This document shows, one piece after another, positions 36,461 through 48,405 of a DNA stretch of 64,000 bases. How positions within the stretch are numbered: the stretch's first letter is position 1; the number at the start of each line of letters is the position of its first letter. Under the pieces are notes generated by a model that saw only the letters and a program-made list of their open reading frames with translations, searched no databases and was not told the DNA's origin. The DNA is from Piscicola geometra (lineage: Eukaryota; Annelida; Clitellata; Hirudinida; Piscicolidae): the NCBI GenBank assembly GCA_943735955.1, contig OX030956.1:11648394-11712393 (forward strand). Direction: 5' to 3'. A program made the position numbers and the translations under genes.

Positions 36461-36844
36461 AGTGTAACTCGTTTTTTTAAATTATTTATTTATTAATTAT
36501 ATTTATAATGAGTAAAATAAAAAAAAATTAGATGATTAAAATATAAATAAAAGATAAATTCAATTAAAGTAATTTTTGATAATTTAATTATTATAAATAT
36601 TTTATTTATTTAGTGTTAGGTTAAGGTTAAGTTTAGTTTACGAAAATTCAATGATTATTAAGATTCATAAAAAAATATTTAACAAATACTAAATTTATTC
36701 TTTTTATTTTACGAAAATTCACTAAATATTAATAAATAAGAAAAAAAGATTGTTAAAAGTATCTCGCTAAAATCTGGACGCAGGATAACACCAACCGCGC
36801 GGCTACGCTATCCTGCGACAATATTGTCGCAGGATAACACCAAG

Positions 36845-37500
36845 CGTTTTATTTTATGTTACTTAATATTAATTAATTTTTAGTATTTAATAAATAAATA
36901 TTAAAAAGTTGATTTGTAAATTTTCATTTCAACCAATTAGAATTAAGTATCTAAACTAAATAGCTTTGATTGGCCATCACGGAAATCAACGGTTTGTTTG
37001 TCCGCGCATTGAAAAATTAAAACATTCTTTTTATTGTTTTTAACATTCTTTTTAATGTTTTTAACATTCTTTTTAATGTTTTTAACATTATTTGTAATGT
37101 TTTTAACATTATTTGTAATGTTTTTCCAAATTATTTTCAAAGTTCGTTAAAATTATTGTTTTTAAACATTATTTTTAAAGTTGTAAAAATTATTTTCAAA
37201 GTTTTAAAATTATTTTCAAAGTTTTAAAAATTATTTTTTAAGTTTGTTAAAATTATTTTCAAAGTTTTTAACATTATTTGTTAATTTTATTTAAATAGAC
37301 TTTCTGAATTATTTATTATTCATTTTCATTGTTTTAGTGATTTACACCGCCTCCACCACTCTTTACCACCACCCACCATTCCATCATTCATCGATTAATT
37401 AATCTTTCCTTCTGAACTCTCTTTGAGAACATATACTTGGCATTAGTTAGATTAACAATCATAAAGAAAACCGATGTGTTGGTGTAGGGTGAGGGTGTAG
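36845..37500. other. AT-rich spacer upstream of the MULE gene, with a 21-bp tandem
   Basis: Positions 36890-37000 share a dispersed repeat with 5440-5545. Positions 37018-37140 carry five units of CATTCTTTTTAATGTTTTTAA (21 bp), with decayed AAAATTATTTTCAAAGTTTT units to 37280. No gene. Confidence 0.6.
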
Positions 37501-37508
37501 GGCAATGG

Positions 37509-37518
37509 GTATATAAAG
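37509..37518 (+). promoter_or_regulatory. TATA box of the MULE-type gene
   Basis: GTATATAAAGAG lies about 40 bp before the ATG at 37551, in the right place and orientation for the core promoter of the gene that follows. Confidence 0.55.
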
Positions 37519-37550
37519 AGCACTCGAGACTAGGTGTCTTTTAAATCAAA

Positions 37551-40476
37551 ATGTCTTCGTTTACATGCATTTCTTGCTCAGCTTCAAGTTCTAGCCGTGC
37601 TTTATTTTGCGACTTGTGTTTAAGGTTTTTATCGAGTGTATTTTTTATCACTTTAATTCGAAGTCTAATGGTATAAAGACAATATATACTTGAAAAAATA
37701 TTTTCAGTGGCTCAATAAATGAAGGTGAAGAAGCGGTGCGTGTCCAAGAGTCGTAAGTGAATTAATTATTAGTCCCAATGATTTGTAAAACTTTTTTATT
37801 ATACTTTATGTAAAAACTCAAATTGTAGCTTTTGCTCGACCAATTCTTAATAAGTTTGTATTTTTATTATATCAAATAGTTAAAAAGTTATTCTATTAAT
37901 TTAATTCATAAAATGAAAATTGTATAACTATGTGCATTAAGGTTGACTTTTTAAATTTTAGTTGAATAATTAATTACCAGTATACTATATCAATAAAACT
38001 TTGCTCAAAAGAAAGGAAAATGAGTTTTGCAATAAGATTTTGACGGGGTTTGCGATGAAAAATTATTTTTTTAAACGGAGAATAAAAATATTTCTTAAAT
38101 CTCAGTTATGTCGAAAGACATTCCAACTTTGCGAACTGGCCAACGAATGGAAAATATTCAAGGGTGTTTCACGGCGAAATCCAACAGAGCGATGGGGTTT
38201 CGCCACGACTGTTATCTATAGGTATATAATATAACTAGTAAAACTAATATTAAATACATTTTATTTTCGTGTTATCAGTGACGTCGACGACAATACATTG
38301 GATATTCGTCATGTCGGAACCTCTCGCGTGGAAGAGGAGGAGCTGTAAGTAATTAGTTTCATTTTTTGGCTATCTAGATTTTATATGTATTAAATAATCG
38401 GGTAAATTTTTATTATCAGATTTCTCAGAGATGAATCCCTTGCTGAAGTAGAATATGAAGATTTGTAAGAGATCTTTAATTTATATTATTTCTATCTCAT
38501 GTTATATAAACAGTTAAGATTTCAGTATATTACTATATATATAGAATTGATTTTTCAATAATTTAACATTTTGGTTTTATGTTGCTTACATCACTCCCTT
38601 TCAGAGAAGAGCCTATCCCCAACATGGACGAACCTATGCTGAATTGGGATGAAGATGATAGTACGTCGAACTTGCATCAACATGCGAATCTAGAAACTAG
38701 ATTCGAAGAGGAAGAATCGTTAGTGCTTTTTTCTATTGTTTGCATCAAATATTTTTTCTTGAAAAATACATTTTAAATTTATTATTATTAATCTATTTGA
38801 AGATATGAAATATGTTCCAGTGTTTTTGTCAATTTTGGGTAGATATAAATGTATAATCCATTTGTTAAAGGATCTCAGTGAATGACGATGATATTTTACC
38901 GGAACGAGCAATTAAGTACACAATCGTGGAAGGGGGATCGAAGAGAGGTCGAAACATATTAGTCTCCAGTGAAGGCTATTCGTTCATTTACAAACGGACA
39001 TTAAAATCTGGAACGATTGAATAGAGATGCTGTCTCAAGAGTGAGAAATTTGTATGTCCAGCTGTAATAAAGCAGGAAGGGAGTGTTTTCAAGAAAGGTG
39101 CACTAAGTCACAAAGACCCACCGCGTCCGGGACTAGTTGTTTCTATTCTAGAAAAAAGAGAAGTAATTATAGAAGAATATTAACTATAATACATTATAAT
39201 TAAAATATCATTCGACATCTTTGTAAGCACGTCGTTGATATTAAAGTAATTGAAAATAAAATATTTTCCTAAACACAGGTAAAAACAGCCGCACGAGAAA
39301 ACTTACTGGAACCTGCGAGTGTACTAGTTAGTCAGGCAAAACAGATATTTTCAGTTCCGGACCTGCCTCAAGTAGCTCAAATAAGTGAAGTTAACTTGTG
39401 CCGAATAGCAAATAGAAGTCGGGCGGCTATGAGGCCAACAAATCCTGACTCTACAGATTTTGAGGTAAAAATGAGTTACGCACGTATAATTCTTTTATTA
39501 TTCAACAACTTTATGTTACATTATAAATATATTTCAGGTTGATGAAGTACACCTGAACAATGCAATTCAGGAAACGTTATTCAGAGGAACCGTTCCTGTT
39601 GGCAATCGCCATCACGCAATATTTGCCACCGAAAGTCAGTTGGACCGTTTATTAATTACATTTCTTTTCAATATTTAATAGATTTAAAATCATAACTTTT
39701 ATTCATTGAAGTTATGAAGAGAACTTTAAACAGTTGCCTTTCTGTTTTGTTCTCATGACGGGCAAAAGGCGGAAGGATTACAAGAAGGTATATATGACAG
39801 TCTTCTATAATTAAAGATTATGCTATTTAAATTAATTTATGAATTAATTGTTATTATTAAGTTTTACTATCAGGTTTTGGAAAAAGTGAGACAACTCCTT
39901 TCAATTGAAATTAAGTTGAGAACCTTTGTCATCGTATTTGAAGGGAGCCTGTGGAGAGCAATACAGCAAGTCTTCCCTGACAAGGAGATCAAGGGTTGTG
40001 CTGTTCACTTGAGGCAGGCACTTTGGCGGAAAGTGCAAGAATGCGAGCTTGTGACCTCGTATAAGGAAAGGGACAGGGTATATAATCTTATTCGTAAGGT
40101 TTTTGCTCTGTTCCTTTTGCCGGCCAGTCACATTGGAGCAGCCTTCGAAGAAGTGTGTGAAGGCAACACCAGTGAGAGACTGGAAAGGTTCTTCACATAC
40201 TTCCGCGAGACCTGGTTGAATAGCCGCATCTGAACCGTTGACAGTTGGTCTGTGTACCGCCGTTCAGTGCGCACCAACAACGACCTCGAGGGATGGCACG
40301 CTCGCCTTAACCGCAGAGCTAAAAAATCTAATTCAGAGTTTTATATTGTAATAAATTTAATTTATGACGAAGCAAAGGCTGTCACCAGGCAGTGCCAAAT
40401 GGTGAAGGAAAGGTTGCTGAGGCGGCGGCAAAGTCAGACCGCCAAATCAATCCAAGCGAAACTCGAAGAAGCTTGA
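37551..40476 (+). pseudogene. FLYWCH zinc finger / MULE transposase gene, multi-exon, decayed
   Basis: Exons by splice signals: 37551-37624, 37708-37752, 38279-38344, 38420-38464, 38605-38718, 38879-39162, 39279-39464, 39538-about 39635, about 39712-39787, 39873-40476. The first encodes a CISC...CDLC zinc-binding pair; then come acidic linkers (EEEEL, DEDDSTSN). Exon 6 is a FLYWCH finger: VSSEGYSFIYKR, RCCLKSEKFVCPA, SHKD. Later exons match Mutator-like transposase: RGTVPVGNRHHAIFA, LPFCFVLMTGKRRKDYKK, FPDKEIKGCAVHLRQALWRK and NNDLEGWHARLNRRAK. Lesions: a TAG where FLYWCH needs W (about 39024), a TGA in the last exon (about 40231), a frame mismatch at the exon 5/6 junction, and a V in place of the acidic residue before FEGSLWRAI. 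The first catalytic Asp segment is missing. The protein would be nuclear and bind element ends. Confidence 0.75.
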
Positions 40477-40542
40477 ACAAAATACGACCAAAATGAATTA
40501 TTTTCAGAAGAATTTCTGAAAAAGTGCAGTTATATTTATCGA

Positions 40543-40865
40543 GTTGCAGTCGATTCATCCCTTGACCGATCCACACCTCAATAGTATATTTGTATTTATA
40601 TTATAATAATAGTATATTTATATTTTATATAGCATATTTATATTTTATATAGCATATTTATATTATTAATAGTATATTTATATTTTATATAGCATATTTA
40701 TATTTTTAATAGTATATTTATATTTATACCAGTATATTTATATTTTATATAGCATATTTATATTTTTAATAGTATATTTATGTTTATACCAGTATATTTA
40801 TATTTATACCAGTATATTTATATTTATACCAGTATATTTATATTTTATATAGTATATTTTATATT
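40543..40865 (+). repeat. Two array units then an AT-rich satellite of about 20 bp
   Basis: Decayed copies of the CGATTCACCCC unit at 40550-40580 are followed by units such as AGTATATTTATATTTTATAT and AGCATATTTATATTTTTAAT. This repeats the order seen at the left end (array, then AT-rich satellite). Confidence 0.8.
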
Positions 40866-41529
40866 AAATAACTGGTTATTGAATAATGACAATTTAATAT
40901 CATGAATTGGTTTTTAAGAAAAAAAATATTTTGTGTTTTTTGTCAAATAAATAATTATTTAGAGTTATTTTGAATTTATGATTCAGGGAAAGAATAGAAG
41001 CCAGGTTAACCTATTAACGAAATCTCCATTAAGGGCAGATGTATATATCGTTGGTTACTTTCGGTATACTATTAACGGAAATTCTCTTTTTTCGACAAAA
41101 TAAACAAGGTTTTCGACAATGCTGGAACCAAACTAATTCAAAGTTCAAATTAACCTTTCTCACAATTATCATGAGATGTGAGATACGGGTAAGAATTGCC
41201 TAAAAACTGGGAAATGTGCAAAAATGTATAAATTCAGTAGAAGTGAGATATGTGCAGGATGGACAATTCAAGTCAAATCATTGCAAAGAAAAGAGATAGG
41301 AAAGAGAAAAAAACACCGTTTTTATATGTCATTTAAAAATAGTCTGTTTATTCCTCACTTTCTAATCAATTCCTAATCAACTGCATGATCTGCCCCATGT
41401 TAAAAATTACCAATGCATGCTTCGCTTTTACTTTCTAAAAAAGTTCAATTAAATCTTTAAAAAATCATTCCTTAAGGTTCATTTTGTCCCAAGGCTGTCA
41501 TAAATCACAACCCAAAAATGAATTGGTTG
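40866..41529. other. No feature seen
   Basis: AT-rich with ordinary complexity. No frame or repeat recognised. Confidence 0.45.
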
Positions 41530-42905
41530 AAAAGAGTGCTTTGTATTTAGTAATTTATTTTGTGTTAAATAATTTATTTTTTATTTAATATTTTATTTTT
41601 TTTTAAATATTTTATTTTTTATTTAATATTTTATTTTTTATTTAATATTTTATTTCTTATTTAATATTTTATTTTTTTTTAAATATTTTATTTCTTATTT
41701 AATATTTTATTTCTTATTTAATATTTTATTTCTTATTTAATATTTTATTTCTTATTTAATATTTTATTTTTTTAAATAAAGTATTTTAAATTTAATAATT
41801 TTTTTCTTTTTATTTTCTTTTAAAAATTTCATTTTATATTAAAAATTTCATTTTATATTAAAAATTTCATTTTATATTAAAAATTTCATTTTATATTAAA
41901 AATTTCATTTTATATTAAAAATTTCATTTTATATTAAAAATTTCATTTTATATTAAAAATTTCATTTTATATTAAAAATTTCATTTTATATTAAAAATTT
42001 CATTTTATATTAAAAATTTCATTTTATATTAAAAATTTCATTTTATATTAAAAATTTCATTTTATATTAAAAATTTCATTTTATATTAAAAATTTCATTT
42101 TATATTAAAAATTTCATTTTATATTAAAAATTTCATTTTATATTAAAAATTTCATTTTATATTAAAAATTTCATTTTATATTAAAAATTTCATTTTATAT
42201 TAAAAATTTCATTTTATATTAAAAATTTCATTTTATATTAAAAATTTCATTTTATATTAAAAATTTCATTTTATATTAAAAATTTCATTTTATATTAAAA
42301 ATTTCATTTTATATTAAAAATTTCATTTTATATTAAAAATTTCATTTTATATTAAAAATTTCATTTTATATTAAAAATTTCATTTTATATTAAAAATTTC
42401 ATTTTATATTAAAAATTTCATTTTATATTAAAAATTTCATTTTATATTAAAAATTTCATTTTATATTAAAAATTTCATTTTATATTAAAAATTTCATTTT
42501 ATATTAAAAATTTCATTTTATATTAAAAATTTCATTTTATATTAAAAATTTCATTTTATATTAAAAATTTCATTTTATATTAAAAATTTCATTTTATATT
42601 AAAAATTTCATTTTATATTAAAAAGTTCATTTTATATTAAAAATTTCATTTTATATTAAAAATTTCATTTTATATTAAAAAATTCATTTTATATTAAAAA
42701 TTTCATTTTATATTAAAAATTTTATTTTATATTTAAAATTTTTTCTTTATATTAATATTTTCATTTTATATTAATATTTTTATTTTATATTAACATTTTT
42801 ATTTTATATTAACATTTTTATTTTATATTAACATTTTTATTTTATATTAATATTTTTATTTTATATTAACATTTTTATTTTATATTAACATTTTTATTTT
42901 ATATT
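41530..42905 (+). repeat. Three adjoining AT-rich satellites with a 19-bp period
   Basis: 41535-41770: units of TTTCTTATTTAATATTTTA. 41822-42730: about 48 nearly identical units of AAAAATTTCATTTTATATT. 42730-42905: units of ATTAACATTTTTATTTTAT. All have a 19-bp period but different sequence. Confidence 0.93.
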
Positions 42906-42947
42906 ATGGTTATGGGGTGAATCGGTTAAGGGGTGAATTCCCTAGCA

Positions 42948-43244
42948 CTTCTTCGTCCAGATTATCATGTCTTTGATATTTGATATTTCTTACATTTTCT
43001 GAAAAATATTAAAAATAATTAATTAGTCTCTTCTTAGTATTTGTTAATTATAATTGTTTCTAAAATTATATTAAAATCATTAAAAGAAAAAAAATTATAT
43101 AAAAGCAATTCCTCCACCATTGGGAGCTTGCAAGCTCAATCTGAAGCCACTTCTTCCTCTAGATTATTCATGTCTTCTATTTGATATTTCCTACATTTGC
43201 TACAAAATATTAAAAATAATTAATTAGTTTTAATTAAAAAGCAC
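42948..43244 (+). repeat. Direct repeat of about 100 bp
   Basis: 42948-43050 and 43145-43240 both contain CACTTCTTC, CAGATTAT/TAGATTAT, TTTGATATTTC and AATATTAAAAATAATTAATT. A piece recurs inverted at 43449-43476. Confidence 0.65.
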
Positions 43245-43469
43245 GGTAAACGGATAAAAAGTCTTCCGGATAAAATGCTTCCGGATAAAAAGTCTTCCGG
43301 ATAAAAAGTCTTCAAGAAGAGATTTTCATTGAAAAAAACTTTTTATTTTATTAACTTTAATTAATTTAAAATAATTTTTAGAAATAAATTTAATTAATAA
43401 ATAATAAAAAAAGACTAACTAGTTATTTAAATTATTTTTTAGCTTATGTTGGAAATATCAAATAGAAGA

Positions 43470-43545
43470 CATGTGTGTGTGTGTGTGTGTCTGTATGTGT
43501 GTGTGGGCGTGTGTGGGTGTGTGTGTGGGTGTGTGTGTGTACCTC
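43470..43545 (+). repeat. GT microsatellite
   Basis: GT dinucleotides with GGGT variants. Confidence 0.9.
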
Positions 43546-43629
43546 TATTTAATCGACCCTCTGGATCATTGCCAAAGATGCATTTAACTTTCCCATCACA
43601 TGTGTGAACAATTTGAAAAAGATGCGTGG

Positions 43630-43790
43630 ATATATGGATGGATGGATGGATGGATGAATGGATGAATGAATGAACGGATGAATGGATGGATGGATGGATG
43701 GATGGATGGATGGATGGATGGATGGATGGATGGATGGATGGATGGATGGATGGATGGATGGATGAATGAATGAATAGATGGATGGATCAA
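43630..43790 (+). repeat. (GGAT)n array
   Basis: About 40 GGAT units with GAAT variants. The minus-strand I-H-P-S frame across it is an artefact. Confidence 0.95.
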
Positions 43791-43854
43791 CGGCATCTTA
43801 ATTGTAACCAATGTGGCGTTGATGCAATTTTGATTCTGAAGTTTTTATATATAT

Positions 43855-45480
43855 ATTTTTTATAGTCTTTATTAATCACGGTTTGACAGACGCAGGCCAT
43901 GTTACATGTTGAATAAGATACTAGATAATAGTAGATAATTATATGATACTGATGCTAATGATAATGGTTAGAGAAAAAAAATACTACAAGACAAAGGATA
44001 TGGTGAATAGGTAATAATTAAGTAGATAAATAAGTAATAAGAATCAGAGATGCCAATATAAATATAAATGTAAATTATAGAATGTGATATTTAAGAATAC
44101 GAGGGAGGAATGTTTTACTTTCAAGCGTAGTATATATAGGGGTATCAAAATTGTGTTTACGGGGTCTTAAGTTATGAGTAGATTTTTTAAGGGGGGGTAA
44201 GAAATTGTGAAGAACGTGGTCAGAGTTATTAGATATTTTAAAGAATAGTTTGGTGTCTAAAGTGGTAAACATAGAAGTGATAGATGGGTAGAGAGAGGGA
44301 AGGTAGTTAAGTCTTATGAGTTTATTAATTAGGGACTGGAGTTGCTTAATGTGTGGCTGATTAGCAAAACCAGACCAAGAAGGAGCTGCATACTTAAGGT
44401 GAGAGATGATGAGGGACTCAGTGATGTCAAAGAGTTTGGCACCAAAGAGTCAATGGGAACGGATTGTTTTGATGGCATGAAAAGTTTGAAAGCATTTATT
44501 GATAATGTGATCTATGTGTGGTGAAATGTTAAGGGTGTCAGTGAATGTGATACCTAAGATAGTGAGTTTGTTAGTGCGTTGAATAGAAGGGTGTAAATCT
44601 GGTGGTGTGATGCGTTTATAACTATTATGGACTATGAGTTCAAATGATTTTTTGAGGTTGAGTGAGAGATAACTGAGCTAGGCCCACTTAGAGAGGGATT
44701 CAAGCTCTGATTGGATGGTGTGGGTGTTAGATGATGGAATAATGAGATAGGTGTCGTCAGCAAATTTTAAAATATAATTAAAAGGGTGATAGGGCTGAAG
44801 TGAAGAGGCGTTGATTATAAAGGTAGATGGACCAAGAACTGAGCCTTGGACCACGCTAGAGTTGATGGGAAGGATACTAGAAAGTTGATTTAAATAAATG
44901 GTGGAATGTGATCGGTTGGAAAGGAATGAAATGAGAAGGTTATATATGTTGTCATCAAGAGGAAGAAGTGCAAGATTGGAGGCGAGAGTATGGTGATCAA
45001 GAGTGTCAAAGGCTTTAGTAAAGTCAAGAGCAATAAGGTGAACATGACTATTAGTTTTGAGAATTGAAGTGATCGTAGACGTGATAGCAATTATGGCAGA
45101 AGTGGGAGAACCTGATGGGCGAAAGGCGAATTGATCGTTAAGAATAGGTATAACTGAAGGCTGATTGAAGCAAGGGTATATATATTGAAAAACTATGATT
45201 TTTTCGAGAAGGCGTGATAATATTGGAGTGACTGAAATCGGGCGAAAGTCTTGAGGCGATATTGGATGTTTAGTTTTGGGGATGGGATAAATAATTCTGG
45301 ATTTCCACTGAAGAGGAAAATAAGAAGTGTTAATGCAATTATTGAAGATGATGGAAAGTGGAGTACTGATTATGGGTGCAATTAGTTGGAGATACCATTG
45401 TGGCAGGCCATCGGAGCCGGTACCAGTTGGGCATTTTATGGTGAGAAGAGTAAATATGGTGATAGGGTTAATGAACTAGA
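43855..45480 (-). mobile_element. Non-LTR retrotransposon, reverse transcriptase part
   Basis: Minus-strand frames, broken a few times, encode the palm and thumb of a reverse transcriptase: LIALDFTKAFDTLDHHTL, a VQGSVLGPSTF block, the catalytic FADDTYLI, LSLNLKKSFEL, TKLTILGITFTDT and HGLFGAKLFDITESL, ending near 44075. The 3' end (43860-43910) matches the sister copy at 13653-14575. The 5' part upstream of the palm is missing or outside this insertion. Stops such as a TAG in the KWA motif show that it is inactive. Confidence 0.88.
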
Positions 45481-45586
45481 CGTGTCATTAATATTTTGAT
45501 GATGATGATGACGACGATGGTGATGATGATGTTGATGATAACTGGTGGTGGTGGTGATGATGATGGTAGTTGGGATGATGATGATG
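45481..45586 (+). repeat. GATGAT-rich simple repeat
   Basis: Trinucleotide GAT/GGT mixture directly before the array. No coding sign. Confidence 0.8.
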
Positions 45587-46020
45587 ACTTTTTATCCTGA
45601 AGACTTTTTATCCGGAAGACTTTTTATCCGGAAGACTTTTTATCCTGAAGACTTTTTATCCGAAGACTTTTTATCCGAAGACTTTTTATCCGAGGACTTT
45701 TTATCCGAAGACTTTTTATCCGAAGACTTTTTATCCGAAGACTTTTTATCCGAAGACTTTTTATCCGGAAGACTTTTTATCCTAGAACCTATGTAGAAGG
45801 TAATACTAAGCGACCTCAAAGCAGCCACACTGGCCACTCGATCACTGCTCAAACTCCCAAGAAGACATTTCCAACTTGACACACAATCATCCGTTAGAAT
45901 AAAGCATTTGTAGAACCCAAATCCCATCCCAGCTCCCTGCCCCACCATTCAACTCTATGCCATCTTCATCTATCAATTCCTTTCTCTCATTCCACACCTC
46001 TGATCTATCCTCTCTGCACC

Positions 46021-47315
<1,295 letters not shown>

Positions 47316-47581
47316 TTAAAATGACATTTAATTTTGAGTACAGAGAGTTGAATAAGTTTATGGGGAAAGGGAAAAAATTAATGGAAGTAGAGGATTTGGT
47401 GGATGAAGAGGGTGGTGTTTGAAAAGGAAAAGAGGAGATAGTTTTACGACTAAGAGTTCAGAAAACACGAGAGAGAGTTTATTTACACGATAATGACTTT
47501 ATATAGGGTGCGAGGGACAAAGGTTGCCAAGGAGTGGCCGTGTGTACCTAGCGTACACAATGTGGCTGCTACAATACTCCC

Positions 47582-48067
47582 CTACAGAGAGTACTGGCGA
47601 ACGAAGAAGCAAAAAATATTGTTGATGCAAGAGTTGTTGTTGTTGTTGCTGCAGTAGTGCATGTTGCAGTGGTGCATGTTGCAGTGGTGCGTGTTGCAGT
47701 GGTGCATGTTGCAGTAGTGCATGTTGCAGTCCTTTTTGAACTCAAAGAAGCGAGTGATGATGCAAGATAAAACAAAGATGACGACGGAGAAGAAGTGGGT
47801 AGTGCTGAAAATGATGATGAAGACTTGGTTAGCACGATTGATGGACGGTTGATAGACAAGGCGATGAGTCAAGTTGCGTAATCTGCCAAATTCTTTGGCC
47901 AATGCACCCTTCTGCCGGACCTTTTGTGGATTGGAGGTGGCTGTTGAGTATTCGGGACGTTCGATGAGCTGGTAGTCGTTGTTATTGTTGTTGGCGGATT
48001 GAGAGTTAGGTTGTTGTTGTTGTTTTTGTTTTTGTTGTTGTGGTCGAAGACATCTTAGTTGCTCCAC
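47582..48067 (-). CDS. Unknown frame with one membrane span, near the 3' LTR
   Basis: 161 codons from ATG. The N-terminal half is Q- and N-rich (QQQKQKQQQQ, NNNN). A strongly hydrophobic stretch follows (VFIIIFSTTHFFSVVIFVLS), then FEFKKD and a repeated NMHHC tail produced by a 15-bp tandem. Its place, downstream of pol and directly before the 3' LTR, is where envelope-like genes of some Ty3/gypsy elements lie. It could be the C-terminal remnant of such a gene, or a chance frame. Confidence is low. Confidence 0.35.
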   Translation of the reverse strand: MEQLRCLRPQQQKQKQQQQPNSQSANNNNNDYQLIERPEYSTATSNPQKVRQKGALAKEFGRLRNLTHRLVYQPSINRANQVFIIIFSTTHFFSVVIFVLSCIITRFFEFKKDCNMHYCNMHHCNTHHCNMHHCNMHYCSNNNNNSCINNIFCFFVRQYSL

Positions 48068-48405
48068 TCACCAACAGTGAAGTTGTACATGAATGCTTTT
48101 GCATCTGAGAAGTCTGACGTATTGGCAATGGAAAAGTCTGTAGAAGACTTGTTGTTTCATGGTGCATTGATGGATGATGCATGCATGAATGCATTCTCTG
48201 TTGGGTGGTGATGATAATGATGAGCAGATTGGCTGATGAGGGTTGGGGCGGAAATGCTTGTTTTGTTGAATCTTGTCAGCTTGTCTGCCACCACGGCTGT
48301 CTGCTTAGACTTAGGTAGCGCCTTCTTTTTCGTCTTCGACTTTACAACAGCTGGAGCCAACGACGTTGCCGCCACGACAGACGCCTGGTGGTGCTGATGA
48401 TGATT

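Larger units (their letters stand above)
35984..36837. mobile_element. Small DNA element with 69-bp terminal inverted repeats
   Basis: Left arm 35984-36052 and right arm 36769-36837 are reverse complements with only two mismatches by eye. Each arm begins with a near-perfect or perfect 28-bp palindrome centred on CAATATTG, followed by CCGCGCGGTTGGTGTTATCC and GCGTCCAGATTTTA. The interior (about 715 bp) is AT-rich and holds a tRNA-like segment and a 21-bp tandem. No transposase: a MITE or similar. It is nested in the larger MULE-like structure. Confidence 0.75.
33093..42938. mobile_element. Mutator-like element bounded by inverted 16-bp arrays (about 9.8 kb, nested)
   Basis: The left end is nine units of CGATTCACCCCTTAAC/CGATTCACCCCATAAC (33093-33236). 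The right end holds two inverted units of the same repeat (42908-42938). A direct pair (40550-40580) lies just after the transposase gene, so the element may instead end at 40580 and the right part be a second copy. Inside each array comes long AT-rich satellite DNA. The centre holds a decayed FLYWCH/MULE gene (37551-40476). The motif AACGGACTTT follows the left array (33246) as it does in the foldback element (about 27020), linking the two. Nested insertions occupy 35540-36840. No target duplication was seen, so the exact ends are uncertain. Confidence 0.6.
43245..45785. mobile_element. Second foldback-like element, split by a LINE
   Basis: The left arm (43245-43310) begins GGTAAACGGATAAAAAGTC, as at the inner edge of the big foldback element, with four array units. 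The right arm (45587-45785) has about twelve inverted units, most of 15 bp (ACTTTTTATCCGAAG) and some of 16. The DNA between holds a GT microsatellite, a GGAT array and a LINE (43855-45480). The outer terminal repeats of the large element are not recognisable here, so the ends are approximate. Confidence 0.55.

Noticed and set aside
43596..43811. I-H-P-S repeat frame on the minus strand
   Set aside because: Produced by the GGAT microsatellite.
45545..45796. Frame with repeated S-E-D-F-L
   Set aside because: Translation of the 15-bp array of the second foldback-like element.
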